From an uncultured Veillonella sp. (lineage in GTDB: Bacteria; Bacillota; Negativicutes; Veillonellales; Veillonellaceae), in contig CAKPXR010000031.1 of the NCBI GenBank assembly GCA_934202215.1, positions 1 through 16,263 on the forward strand: DNA of 16,263 nt. The letters are read 5' to 3'. Of the stretch, positions 6,598 through 13,062 are shown one piece after another. How positions within the stretch are numbered: position 1 is the first letter of the stretch; each line of letters starts with the position of its first letter. The notes beneath the pieces are model-generated. The model made no database searches. It was not told the origin of the DNA and saw only the letters and a program-made list of their open reading frames with translations. A program made the translations under genes and the position numbers.

Positions 6598-8730
6598 CTA
6601 ATTGCGGCGCAAGATACGAATAGAGTTTAAGATACAGAGGATAGATACGCCTGTATCACCAAATACTGCCCACCACATGGATGCATAGCCCATAAGGCCA
6701 AGTACCATGATAAGGATTTTTACAGCAATTGCGAATACTACGTTTTGCCATGCTACACGCAATGTCGCTTTAGACAAATCAAGGATGTGTGCGATAGCAG
6801 TCAAGGAAGGACGCATGAACACAACGTCTGCCGCTTCGATAGCCGCATCAGCACCACTACCCATAGCGCCACCAACATCAGCACCTGCAAGTACTGGCGC
6901 ATCGTTGATGCCGTCCCCTACGAACATAGTAGGACCATATTCGGAGCGAATATCTTGTACAACGGATAATTTATCTTGCGGCAACAATTGAGCACGTACA
7001 GCACTTACACCAGTTTCTTTAGCGATGTAATTAGCACTTGCTTCAGCATCACCGGTAAGCATAACAGTTTTGATATCTTGACCATTAAGATCAGCAATCG
7101 CTTCAGCGGAATCAGGACGAGCTTCATCGGCGATAATGATGCGACCAAGGTATGTATTACCTTCTGCTACAAGAACTTCTGTACCGTATTCAGCAGCCTC
7201 TATTGGATAGCCTTGCACATTATAACGTTCCATAAGACGACGGTTACCAACGAGTACTTGTTGGCCATCAGTCATACCGACCATACCTTCACCAGCTAAT
7301 TCTTGAACGAAATCAGAAGGTTCAACAACAAGGCCTTGCGCTTTTGCTTCAGAAACAATGCTTGTTGCAATTGGATGTGTAGATACAGCTTCAATTGCTG
7401 CAGCCATGGATAATAATTGACCAGAGCTTACATGGGAACCCACAGTTTCTACGTTGTGAACTTTGAACTCACCAGATGTGATAGTACCAGTTTTATCAAG
7501 AGCTACTGCTTTCACATTAGCCAAAGCCTCGATAACGCGACCGCCTTTAAGCAAGATACCGTGTTTAGAAGCATTACCGATACCGGAGAAGAATGCGAGC
7601 GGTACGCTAAGTACCAATGCACATGGACAAGAAATAACGAGGAATGTTAAGGCTGTGTAAATCCATTTATGCCATTCACCTGTGATAAGGGATGGGATAA
7701 TGGCAACAGCAAGAGCAAGGAGTACAACGATTGGAGTGTACACGCGAGCAAAACGCGTAATGAAACGGTCGATTTTAGGTTTAGAAGATGCTGCATTTTC
7801 CACGGCATCAAGAATTTTAGTAACCATGGATTCTTCAAGAACCTTATCTACACGCATCGTAATGCGACCAGATTCATTGATGCAACCAGACATAAGTTGA
7901 GTGCCAGGTACGGCGCGAACAGGAACAGGCTCACCTGTTACAGGTGCTGTGTTAACGCGTGTTTCGCCTTCAAGCACTGTGCCGTCTAGAGGGATTAAAT
8001 CGCCAGGACGAACCTCGATAGTCCAGCCTACTTCAACCTTTTCAGGAGCCATAACTACGATTTCACCACCGCAGTCTGTATCTACAACCCGCACCTCTTG
8101 AGGACGCATATCGACAGCGTTCATGATTTCTGTACGACTACGATCAGTTGCTTTTTCTTCGAAGAACTCACCAATACGGTAGAATAAGATAACACCTACG
8201 GCCTCAGGTAATGCATCGATAGCAATAGCACCCAATGTAGCGATAGACATCAAGAAGTTTTCATCGAATACTTCACCTTTTAGGATATTACGACCTGCAG
8301 TGCGCAATACTGGGAACGCAAGAAGAATATACGCAACATAGTAAATTGGAGTTTCAATACTCTCTGGCAAGCCGATGGATGGGACGAAGGATGACAAAAC
8401 TTCATAAATCATGAATAACAAGCCTGCTACGATGACTGCAATTGTTACAGCATCACTACCACGATCCTGGTCAGGACCATGATCATCCATAGCCGCTTTA
8501 GATTTACGCTCATAATCAGCTACGGTTACGCCCTCTTCGATGGCATCACAAATCTCTTGAATATCACGTTTAAGAGCTTCACGGTCTTCCCAAGAGCCGG
8601 TTAATTTTAATTGATGTGTAGCAATTGTGAAATTTGCAGTCTCTACCACATCCATTTTACGGATACGATCTTCAATTTTTGCTGCGCAGTTCGCACAGTT
8701 CAAATCCTTCAACAACAATGTTTCTTCCAT
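6598..8730 (-). CDS. cadA: P1B-type ATPase, Zn2+/Cd2+/Pb2+ exporter
   Basis: This 710-residue inner-membrane pump uses ATP to expel soft divalent metals. An N-terminal HMA domain carries C12-A-N-C15. It is followed by a charged linker (about 75-92, with His and Asp) and the P1B membrane core. Catalytic parts in order are actuator TGEP (265-268), membrane metal site SCPC (367-370), phosphorylation loop DKTGT (412-416), nucleotide-binding HP (452-453), and hinge GDGIND (605-610). The subgroup is set by K671 in TM7 and D692 in TM8 (VFGDTG), the ZntA/CadA pattern, rather than the Asn/Tyr and Met/Ser of copper pumps. The start at 8730 has AAAGGAG 5 bases upstream. It is monocistronic, with no adjacent arsR/cadC, but its promoter has an ArsR/SmtB-type operator (8866-8885), so metal induction in trans is likely. 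zntA would be an equally fair name. Confidence 0.95.
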   Translation of the reverse strand: MEETLLLKDLNCANCAAKIEDRIRKMDVVETANFTIATHQLKLTGSWEDREALKRDIQEICDAIEEGVTVADYERKSKAAMDDHGPDQDRGSDAVTIAVIVAGLLFMIYEVLSSFVPSIGLPESIETPIYYVAYILLAFPVLRTAGRNILKGEVFDENFLMSIATLGAIAIDALPEAVGVILFYRIGEFFEEKATDRSRTEIMNAVDMRPQEVRVVDTDCGGEIVVMAPEKVEVGWTIEVRPGDLIPLDGTVLEGETRVNTAPVTGEPVPVRAVPGTQLMSGCINESGRITMRVDKVLEESMVTKILDAVENAASSKPKIDRFITRFARVYTPIVVLLALAVAIIPSLITGEWHKWIYTALTFLVISCPCALVLSVPLAFFSGIGNASKHGILLKGGRVIEALANVKAVALDKTGTITSGEFKVHNVETVGSHVSSGQLLSMAAAIEAVSTHPIATSIVSEAKAQGLVVEPSDFVQELAGEGMVGMTDGQQVLVGNRRLMERYNVQGYPIEAAEYGTEVLVAEGNTYLGRIIIADEARPDSAEAIADLNGQDIKTVMLTGDAEASANYIAKETGVSAVRAQLLPQDKLSVVQDIRSEYGPTMFVGDGINDAPVLAGADVGGAMGSGADAAIEAADVVFMRPSLTAIAHILDLSKATLRVAWQNVVFAIAVKILIMVLGLMGYASMWWAVFGDTGVSILCILNSIRILRRN

Positions 8731-8790
8731 GATATCTCCTTTGATAATGGCGAAAATTACTATCCTGTATTGTAAGTTAATAGATTATTG

Positions 8791-8837
8791 TTTCTAATAC
8801 TTATTAGAAATATCTTGTTCTATATCTTTTTAGATAT
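8791..8837 (-). other. Two hairpins in the leader of the metal ATPase mRNA
   Basis: A perfect 8-bp stem with a 4-nt loop (TTTCTAAT 8791-8798, ATTAGAAA 8803-8810) and a perfect 6-bp stem ATATCT-TTTT-AGATAT (8822-8837) lie in the predicted ~150-nt leader. Neither has a terminator tail. Both may simply be AT-rich chance structures. Confidence 0.4.
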
Positions 8838-8865
8838 GTTCTTAAACTTTTCTCATCAGACATTT

Positions 8866-8885
8866 ATATGAATATCTGTTCATAT
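8866..8885. promoter_or_regulatory. ArsR/SmtB-type metal-sensor operator
   Basis: This is a perfect 7-6-7 inverted repeat, read on the minus strand as ATATGAACAGATATTCATAT. Its core TGAACA-N2-TATTCA matches exactly the core of the operator bound by SmtB/ZiaR/CadC-type repressors (recalled as TGAACANNTATTCA). It begins 5 bp after the -10 of the ATPase promoter and so covers the predicted start of transcription, where a bound repressor would block initiation. The cognate repressor is not in this window. Confidence 0.8.
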
Positions 8886-8889
8886 ATTT

Positions 8890-8918
8890 ATTTTAATAAA
8901 AGATATAAAGTATGTCAA
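8890..8918 (-). promoter_or_regulatory. Promoter of the metal P-type ATPase
   Basis: On the minus strand consensus TTGACA (8918-8913), a 17-base spacer and TAAAAT (8895-8890) give a strong promoter with transcription starting near 8883, inside the operator. The 361-bp gap 8731-9091 otherwise holds only the leader hairpins and one terminator. Confidence 0.8.
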
Positions 8919-8962
8919 GAAGAATTATCAAAATATATATAACAATAAACAATAGTAAAATA

Positions 8963-8991
8963 GCCTATACTCATCATATATGAGCATAGGC
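8963..8991 (-). terminator. Probable terminator of the polymerase/YolD operon
   Basis: GCCTAT/ATAGGC (8963-8968/8986-8991) and CTCAT/ATGAG (8970-8974/8980-8984) form a stem with one mismatch and loop CATAT. On the minus strand the tail is TATTTT. It is 100 bp after the YolD stop, with no other gene between. Confidence 0.65.
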
Positions 8992-9091
8992 CAAATCTAC
9001 ATCTCTTCAATTTATAATTAACTATTTTATTTATTTGATTACCATATAATCTACCTATATTTGATTGCTATTATCACCCATCCAATTAATC

Positions 9092-9415
9092 TCAATCATA
9101 GAGATTGATTTCTTTTATATCTTTAAAAGAAATAGCAATGCCCTCGATAGATAGACTATGCGCAGGTTTACCTATCGCTTCGATAGTACCTACTAACTCT
9201 GTGTAGCAATGACCAGTATAATAAAGCACGCGTACAAAATCGCCTTCCACCAAAGATTGTATAGTGCGATTTAGCTCCTCTAGCTGATCCTCTGATAGCT
9301 CTACTCGACTCTCCTTTGGTCGTGCCACAGCTGATAATAACGCCTCAAAGCCCTTCAACGCCGCAAAGGGCATAAATTGTTTCGCCCGTTGTAAACGAGA
9401 CATACGATGTTTCAT
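9092..9415 (-). CDS. YolD-like family protein
   Basis: This 107-residue cytoplasmic protein belongs to the YolD-like family (PF08863). That family is typically encoded beside Y-family polymerases of the UvrX/YqjW type in Firmicutes; its biochemical role is not settled. The family hallmark is at the N-terminus: RMSRLQRAKQFMPFAALKGF (4-23). A charged helix (about 38-55) and a small beta-rich C-terminal half (59-105) follow. The start at 9415 is chosen because GGGGAGG lies 9 bases upstream; Met5 would leave 21. It follows the polymerase gene after 56 bp with no terminator or promoter visible, so it is probably the second gene of the same SOS-controlled transcript. I am fairly sure of the family, partly because of the neighbour. 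Confidence 0.83.
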   Translation of the reverse strand: MKHRMSRLQRAKQFMPFAALKGFEALLSAVARPKESRVELSEDQLEELNRTIQSLVEGDFVRVLYYTGHCYTELVGTIEAIGKPAHSLSIEGIAISFKDIKEINLYD

Positions 9416-9471
9416 TAATGTATACCTCCCCTTATGCGACTAATCTATTCCCAATATGTCCATTACACTAT

Positions 9472-10755
9472 TTATTCCCCGTTGTGCCCACCTACCAAGG
9501 TATTTCTAAAGCGCATAGTTCCTTCCTCTTGTAAACTAGAGGCACGCAAAATGGAGTTCTTACCAAACTGTTCCTTAATGGACAACATCGCCTCATGAAC
9601 TTGTCGTTCCTTTTCTTCTTCATCAGTCGCAAGAGAGCTAAACAGATTTATCTCTTGAGGAATAGCAGAGCGATTGACCAAGTCCTCAAAGCTCACACCC
9701 AGACGCCGTATAGGCTCATTTTTATGACAATGTTGTTCATACAATTTAATTACTGCTGCCGTTAATGTTTGCAATGAGTCCGTGTACTGTTTAAGCTTTT
9801 TAGAGCCCCCTGTAGAGCGCACCATATCATCCGCATAACCGATGTGAACGTGAATATGGTTCGTAACTCCTTTAATTTGTAACAGCTCTAATACCAAGGA
9901 CTCTACCATTTCACGCATAGGCACATAGGACTCTTCATAGGAATAATTGCGCAATAAAATCTGACTATGCGAAATGGAATGCTTAATAGGCCGATACGCA
10001 TGGATATCCGCAATCGTACACGGCTCACGGCCCCAAGCATGATCGATAATAAGCTCTGCATTAACACCAAACTCCTTATATAACTTTGCTTCAGGGACCA
10101 TGGTGACACCATGTAAATCATAAGCACCATACTTATGCAAACGATTAGCTATGCCCTTACCAATCTGCCAAATATCAGTCAACGGCTGATGATACCAAAT
10201 TTTCTCTTTAAAGAGGCTTTCATCAAGATACCCTATAAAATCAGGCGCATGTTTTGCGAGGATATCGAGAGCAATTTTGGCGAGGAATAAATTCGTTCCA
10301 ATCCCAACAGTAGCGTAAATGTTAGTCGCCTCTAGTACCGCATCAAGTAGCATCTGTGCTAGCTCACGAGGTGTTTTCTTATAAAGCGGTAAGTAAGGCG
10401 TAATATCGATGAAATACTCATCAATGGAGTACACATGCACATCCTCAGGTGCCACATACTTGAGTAAGGTTCCATAAATCTGAGCAGATACCTGCATATA
10501 CCGCTTCATATGGGGCTTTACCGTTAAATATTCAATGTGTGGCGGGATCTCAAAAAGGCGACTGCGATTCTTAACGCCTAACTTCTTTAAGGCCGGTGAA
10601 ATAGCCAATGTAATAGCCCCTTTGCCACGAGACCCATCGGCCACTACCAAAGGCGTTGTAAATGGATCCAGCCCCAAATCAGCGCACTCCACAGACGCGT
10701 AAAAACTCTTCAAATCAATGCACATATACATCCGATCCGTATCAGCTGAACCCAT
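9472..10755 (-). CDS. Y-family DNA polymerase (UvrX/UmuC-like), translesion synthesis
   Basis: This 427-residue polymerase copies past DNA lesions. Palm motifs are MCIDLKSFYASVEC (catalytic Asp14) and YSIDEYFIDI (Asp112-Glu113). The fingers contain SPALKKLGVKNRSRLFEIP, a helix-hairpin-helix-like thumb region surrounds DIWQIGKGIANRL (194-206), and the little-finger domain is about 255-360. QEINLF (367-372) fits the beta-clamp-binding motif. The C-terminus ends RFRNTLVGGHNGE, as in UvrX/YqjW proteins. The start at 10755 has AAGGAGGTG upstream. It differs from housekeeping DinB in this C-terminal tail and in its YolD partner. A palindromic LexA box overlaps the -35 (10852-10865), so it should be induced by DNA damage. 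I am sure of the family and fairly sure of the UvrX-like subgroup. Confidence 0.93.
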   Translation of the reverse strand: MGSADTDRMYMCIDLKSFYASVECADLGLDPFTTPLVVADGSRGKGAITLAISPALKKLGVKNRSRLFEIPPHIEYLTVKPHMKRYMQVSAQIYGTLLKYVAPEDVHVYSIDEYFIDITPYLPLYKKTPRELAQMLLDAVLEATNIYATVGIGTNLFLAKIALDILAKHAPDFIGYLDESLFKEKIWYHQPLTDIWQIGKGIANRLHKYGAYDLHGVTMVPEAKLYKEFGVNAELIIDHAWGREPCTIADIHAYRPIKHSISHSQILLRNYSYEESYVPMREMVESLVLELLQIKGVTNHIHVHIGYADDMVRSTGGSKKLKQYTDSLQTLTAAVIKLYEQHCHKNEPIRRLGVSFEDLVNRSAIPQEINLFSSLATDEEEKERQVHEAMLSIKEQFGKNSILRASSLQEEGTMRFRNTLVGGHNGE

Positions 10756-10825
10756 ACAAACACCTCCTTAAACCGCTAAATCACTAGATTTTACAAGAAT
10801 TATAAAAAGAAGAATTTCTACAATT

Positions 10826-10854
10826 AGTATAACAAAAACGCAGAGTATTTTCAA
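10826..10854 (-). promoter_or_regulatory. Promoter of the polymerase/YolD operon
   Basis: On the minus strand TTGAAA (10854-10849), a 17-base spacer and TATACT (10831-10826) form a good promoter ~70 bp before the polymerase ATG. The -35 shares three bases with the SOS box. Confidence 0.75.
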
Positions 10855-10865
10855 ACATATGTTTG
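10852..10865. promoter_or_regulatory. LexA (SOS) box
   Basis: CAAACATATGTTTG is a perfect 14-bp palindrome. It fits the Firmicute LexA consensus CGAACRNRYGTTYG at all but the second base. It overlaps the -35 of a translesion polymerase promoter, exactly where LexA would repress. Palindromy, position and gene function agree. Confidence 0.8.
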
Positions 10866-10901
10866 TTTTTATAATAGTAAATTTTGAACAAAAAAAATAA
10901 A

Positions 10902-10946
10902 AAGAGTACCTACCATTAGACATCAAATCTAATAGTAGGTACTCTT
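10902..10946 (-). terminator. Strong terminator downstream of the dnaB operon
   Basis: The stem AAGAGTACCTAC/GTAGGTACTCTT (10902-10913/10935-10946) continues after one mismatch with ATTAGA/TCTAAT (10915-10920/10928-10933). On the minus strand the tail is TTTTTATTTTTTTT. It is 242 bp beyond the dnaB stop, after the palindromic element, and ends 37 bp before the SOS box. Confidence 0.85.
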
Positions 10947-11003
10947 AAGTACGCATATAACATAACCCAAAGCTTCTATTCCCTTCTCTCCCAACAATAC
11001 ACT

Positions 11004-11186
11004 GAAAACTATCTAGTGCCACTATATTGATGGGACACCTTCATATGTACAGTGATAAAAAGAAAGGACTATACTTATGCAGCGACATCAGGTCACGAGG
11101 AGCAAAGAAGTATAGTCCTTTCTTTTTAATTAAAATGTAGCTATGTCACGGGGCCCCATCAATATAGGCACCCCACGATAGTTTTC
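11004..11186. repeat. 183-bp nested imperfect palindrome (MITE-like element or structured RNA)
   Basis: Outer arms are inverted copies of ~37 bp. GAAAACTATC pairs with GATAGTTTTC (11004-11013/11177-11186), GTGCC with GGCAC (11016-11020/11167-11171), and TATATTGATGGG with CCCATCAATATA (11023-11034/11155-11166), with small bulges between. Further in, CATA/TATG and TACA/TGTA also pair. The centre is a perfect 20-bp stem (11057-11076/11108-11127) with a 31-nt loop. No reading frame is evident. The right end lies one base from the dnaB stop. The terminal inverted repeats suggest a miniature transposable element; a long-hairpin non-coding RNA or processed read-through structure is the alternative. 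I do not recognise the family. Confidence 0.6.
11057..11127. terminator. Inner 20-bp hairpin with T-tails in both directions
   Basis: The perfect 20-bp stem inside the palindromic element begins AAAAAGAAAGG and ends CCTTTCTTTTT, so a U-run of five follows on either strand. It could stop dnaB transcripts ahead of the terminator at 10902. The 31-nt loop is unusually large for a rho-independent terminator. Confidence 0.45.
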
Positions 11187-11187
11187 T

Positions 11188-12546
11188 TTATTGTTCCGGC
11201 CCCATATCTCGGAATTCCACGTCTCTAAATTGTGTTAATTCTCCGATGAATTGGAGTTCCACAGTGCCGACGGAACCATTACGGTGTTTACGAATAAGGA
11301 CTTCTGCGTTGTCCCCTTTTTCGGAGTTTTCATCGTAATATTTATCGCGGTACAAGAAAATAACGATATCCGCATCTTGTTCAAGGGAACCAGATTCACG
11401 AAGGTCAGAAAGTACTGGCCGTTTATCTGGTCTACTTTCAACACTACGAGACAACTGAGATAAGGCGATGAGTGGCACGTTGAACTCACGGGCAATCAAT
11501 TTGAGGTTACGAGAGATTTCAGACACCTCTTGTTGACGGTTCTCGCTGCCCTTGCCACCATTGCGGCCTTGCATCAACTGAATATAGTCGACGATAACGA
11601 GATCGAGACCATGTTCTACCTTGAGGCGGCGCAGTTTAGAACGCATATCTTGTACGGTAAGGCCCGGCGTATCATCGATAAAGAGCTTGGATTTACTCAT
11701 GCGGTCCGCCGCGGCGATAACTTTTTCCCAGTCAGCAGGATCCATGTTCGCACGGCGCAACTTTTCAGAGCTTACACCTGCCACGGAGGAGAGAATACGA
11801 CCAACGAGCTGTTCCTTGCCCATTTCTAGGGAGAAGAACGCTACCGTCTTGTCGTATAACATCGTTACATTTTGAGCGATGTTCAAGGTGAAAGCAGTTT
11901 TCCCCATCGCAGGACGAGCGGCTACGAGAATAAGGTCAGATTTTTGTAAACCATTAAAGACATGGTCTACATCTTTAAATCCTGTTGGTACCCCTGTAAT
12001 AGCACCATCATGCTGTTGCAATGCATTTAGCTTATCTAAGTTAGATAATACTACGTCGCCAATGGCAGCAAAAGATGATTCAGACTGCGTTTGGCCGCTG
12101 ACGTCTAATACCATTTGTTCTGCCTTATTAAGGATAGCCGTTGGCTCATCTTCACCAGCGTACGTCATGCCTACGATTTTATTCCCTGCATCGATAAGAC
12201 GGCGCAACTGAGCTTTCTCGCTAATGATTTTCGCATGTTCCTCCACATTGTAGGACACAGATTCATTGGCAAGCGATGTAATATAAGCAAGACCACCTAC
12301 TGCATCAAGACGCTTGCGACGGTCTAATTCTTCACCTACGGTGATGAAGTCTGCCGTCTTGTTAGCATGCACGATTTCTAAAATAGCATCATAAATAATA
12401 CGATGTGCATCGCGATAAAAGTCTTCAGATTTTAGAATACTCGTTACCGTATCGACAACGGCACCCGAGTTGGATCCATTCGTTAATAAAGCCCCCAAAA
12501 CGGCTTTTTCCGCATCTAGGTTATGCGGTGGAATGCGTACATCCAT
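11188..12546 (-). CDS. dnaB: Replicative DNA helicase DnaB
   Basis: This 452-residue cytoplasmic helicase works as a hexamer and unwinds DNA ahead of the replication fork. The N-terminal primase-interacting domain begins VRIPPHNLDAEKAVLGALL. The RecA-like motor has Walker A AARPAMGKT (209-217), catalytic Glu241 (SLEMG), Walker B LVIVD (Asp320), the glutamine loop LIALSQLSR (Gln363), and the Lys/Arg finger KHRNG (420, 422) near the end. Ala213 replaces the more usual Gly or Ser in the P-loop. I place the start at 12546, where AAAGGGG sits 6 bases upstream. The longer in-frame ATG at 12597 falls inside a hairpin and lacks a ribosome site. It is the last gene of yybS-gdpP-rplI-dnaB. Bacillus calls its helicase dnaC. 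Confidence 0.97.
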   Translation of the reverse strand: MDVRIPPHNLDAEKAVLGALLTNGSNSGAVVDTVTSILKSEDFYRDAHRIIYDAILEIVHANKTADFITVGEELDRRKRLDAVGGLAYITSLANESVSYNVEEHAKIISEKAQLRRLIDAGNKIVGMTYAGEDEPTAILNKAEQMVLDVSGQTQSESSFAAIGDVVLSNLDKLNALQQHDGAITGVPTGFKDVDHVFNGLQKSDLILVAARPAMGKTAFTLNIAQNVTMLYDKTVAFFSLEMGKEQLVGRILSSVAGVSSEKLRRANMDPADWEKVIAAADRMSKSKLFIDDTPGLTVQDMRSKLRRLKVEHGLDLVIVDYIQLMQGRNGGKGSENRQQEVSEISRNLKLIAREFNVPLIALSQLSRSVESRPDKRPVLSDLRESGSLEQDADIVIFLYRDKYYDENSEKGDNAEVLIRKHRNGSVGTVELQFIGELTQFRDVEFRDMGPEQ

Positions 12547-12583
12547 GATAATCCCCTTTACAAAACCACTATGGATAAAAGAA

Positions 12584-12610
12584 TTCACCATACTCAAAGA
12601 GCATGGTGAA
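12584..12610 (-). other. Hairpin in the rplI-dnaB spacer
   Basis: TTCACCAT/ATGGTGAA (12584-12591/12603-12610) with inner CTC/GAG forms an 11-bp stem with one mismatch and a 3-nt loop. On the minus strand the tail is TTCTTTTATCC. This could be a weak attenuator or a processing site that lets L9 and DnaB be made in different amounts. Confidence 0.5.
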
Positions 12611-12615
12611 CACTA

Positions 12616-13062
12616 TTATTCAGCTACTACGTTAACCTTGATAGTACTTGTAATCTCAGGATGAACACGAACGAGTACATCATGTACGCCTAATGTTTTC
12701 AATGGTTCTTTGATTTCGATTTTCTTTTTATCGATATCTACTTTGTATTGCGCTTTAGCTGCATCGGAAATATCTTTTGCAGTAACGGAACCAAATACAC
12801 GGCCTTCTTCACCCATGCGAACTTTTACAGTTACTTCAACCTTAGTCAATTGAGCTGCCAAAATTTTAGCTTCGTCATTCGCAACAGCTTTATTATGAGC
12901 AATGGATTCTTGTTTTTGTTTCGCATTATTTACGTTAGTTGCTGTACCTTCAAGGCCAAGACCTTTTTTAATCAATACATTACGGCCATACGCGTCACTA
13001 ACTTCAACGATTTCGCCTTTTTTACCAACCTTTTTAACGTCTTCTAACAATACTACTTTCAT
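12616..13062 (-). CDS. rplI: 50S ribosomal protein L9
   Basis: This 148-residue protein binds 23S rRNA in the large subunit and helps keep reading frame. The N-terminal domain is nearly canonical, MKVVLLEDVKKVGKKGEIVEVSDAYGRNVLIKKGLG, followed by the long connecting helix (about 42-75, Lys/Ala/Glu rich) and the C-terminal domain with GRVFGSVTAKDI and a conserved RVHPEI near the end. The length is standard. Its ATG overlaps the gdpP stop as ATGA, and its ribosome site (GAGGAGG) lies inside the gdpP 3' end, so translation of the two is probably coupled. Confidence 0.98.
   Translation of the reverse strand: MKVVLLEDVKKVGKKGEIVEVSDAYGRNVLIKKGLGLEGTATNVNNAKQKQESIAHNKAVANDEAKILAAQLTKVEVTVKVRMGEEGRVFGSVTAKDISDAAKAQYKVDIDKKKIEIKEPLKTLGVHDVLVRVHPEITSTIKVNVVAE

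Noticed and set aside
6598..8101. Many open frames on the plus strand opposite the metal ATPase
   Set aside because: They have no ribosome sites or family features, and they lie wholly within an intact, well-conserved gene on the other strand.
11004..11186. 6S RNA as an identity for the long palindrome
   Set aside because: The length is similar, but there is no clear central bubble flanked by conserved closing stems. The perfect 20-bp inner stem with a 31-nt loop does not fit the 6S pattern.
12547..12597. N-terminal extension of DnaB from the ATG at 12597
   Set aside because: It has no Shine-Dalgarno, it begins within a hairpin, and the DnaB family N-terminus starts right after the ATG at 12546, which has AAAGGGG upstream.
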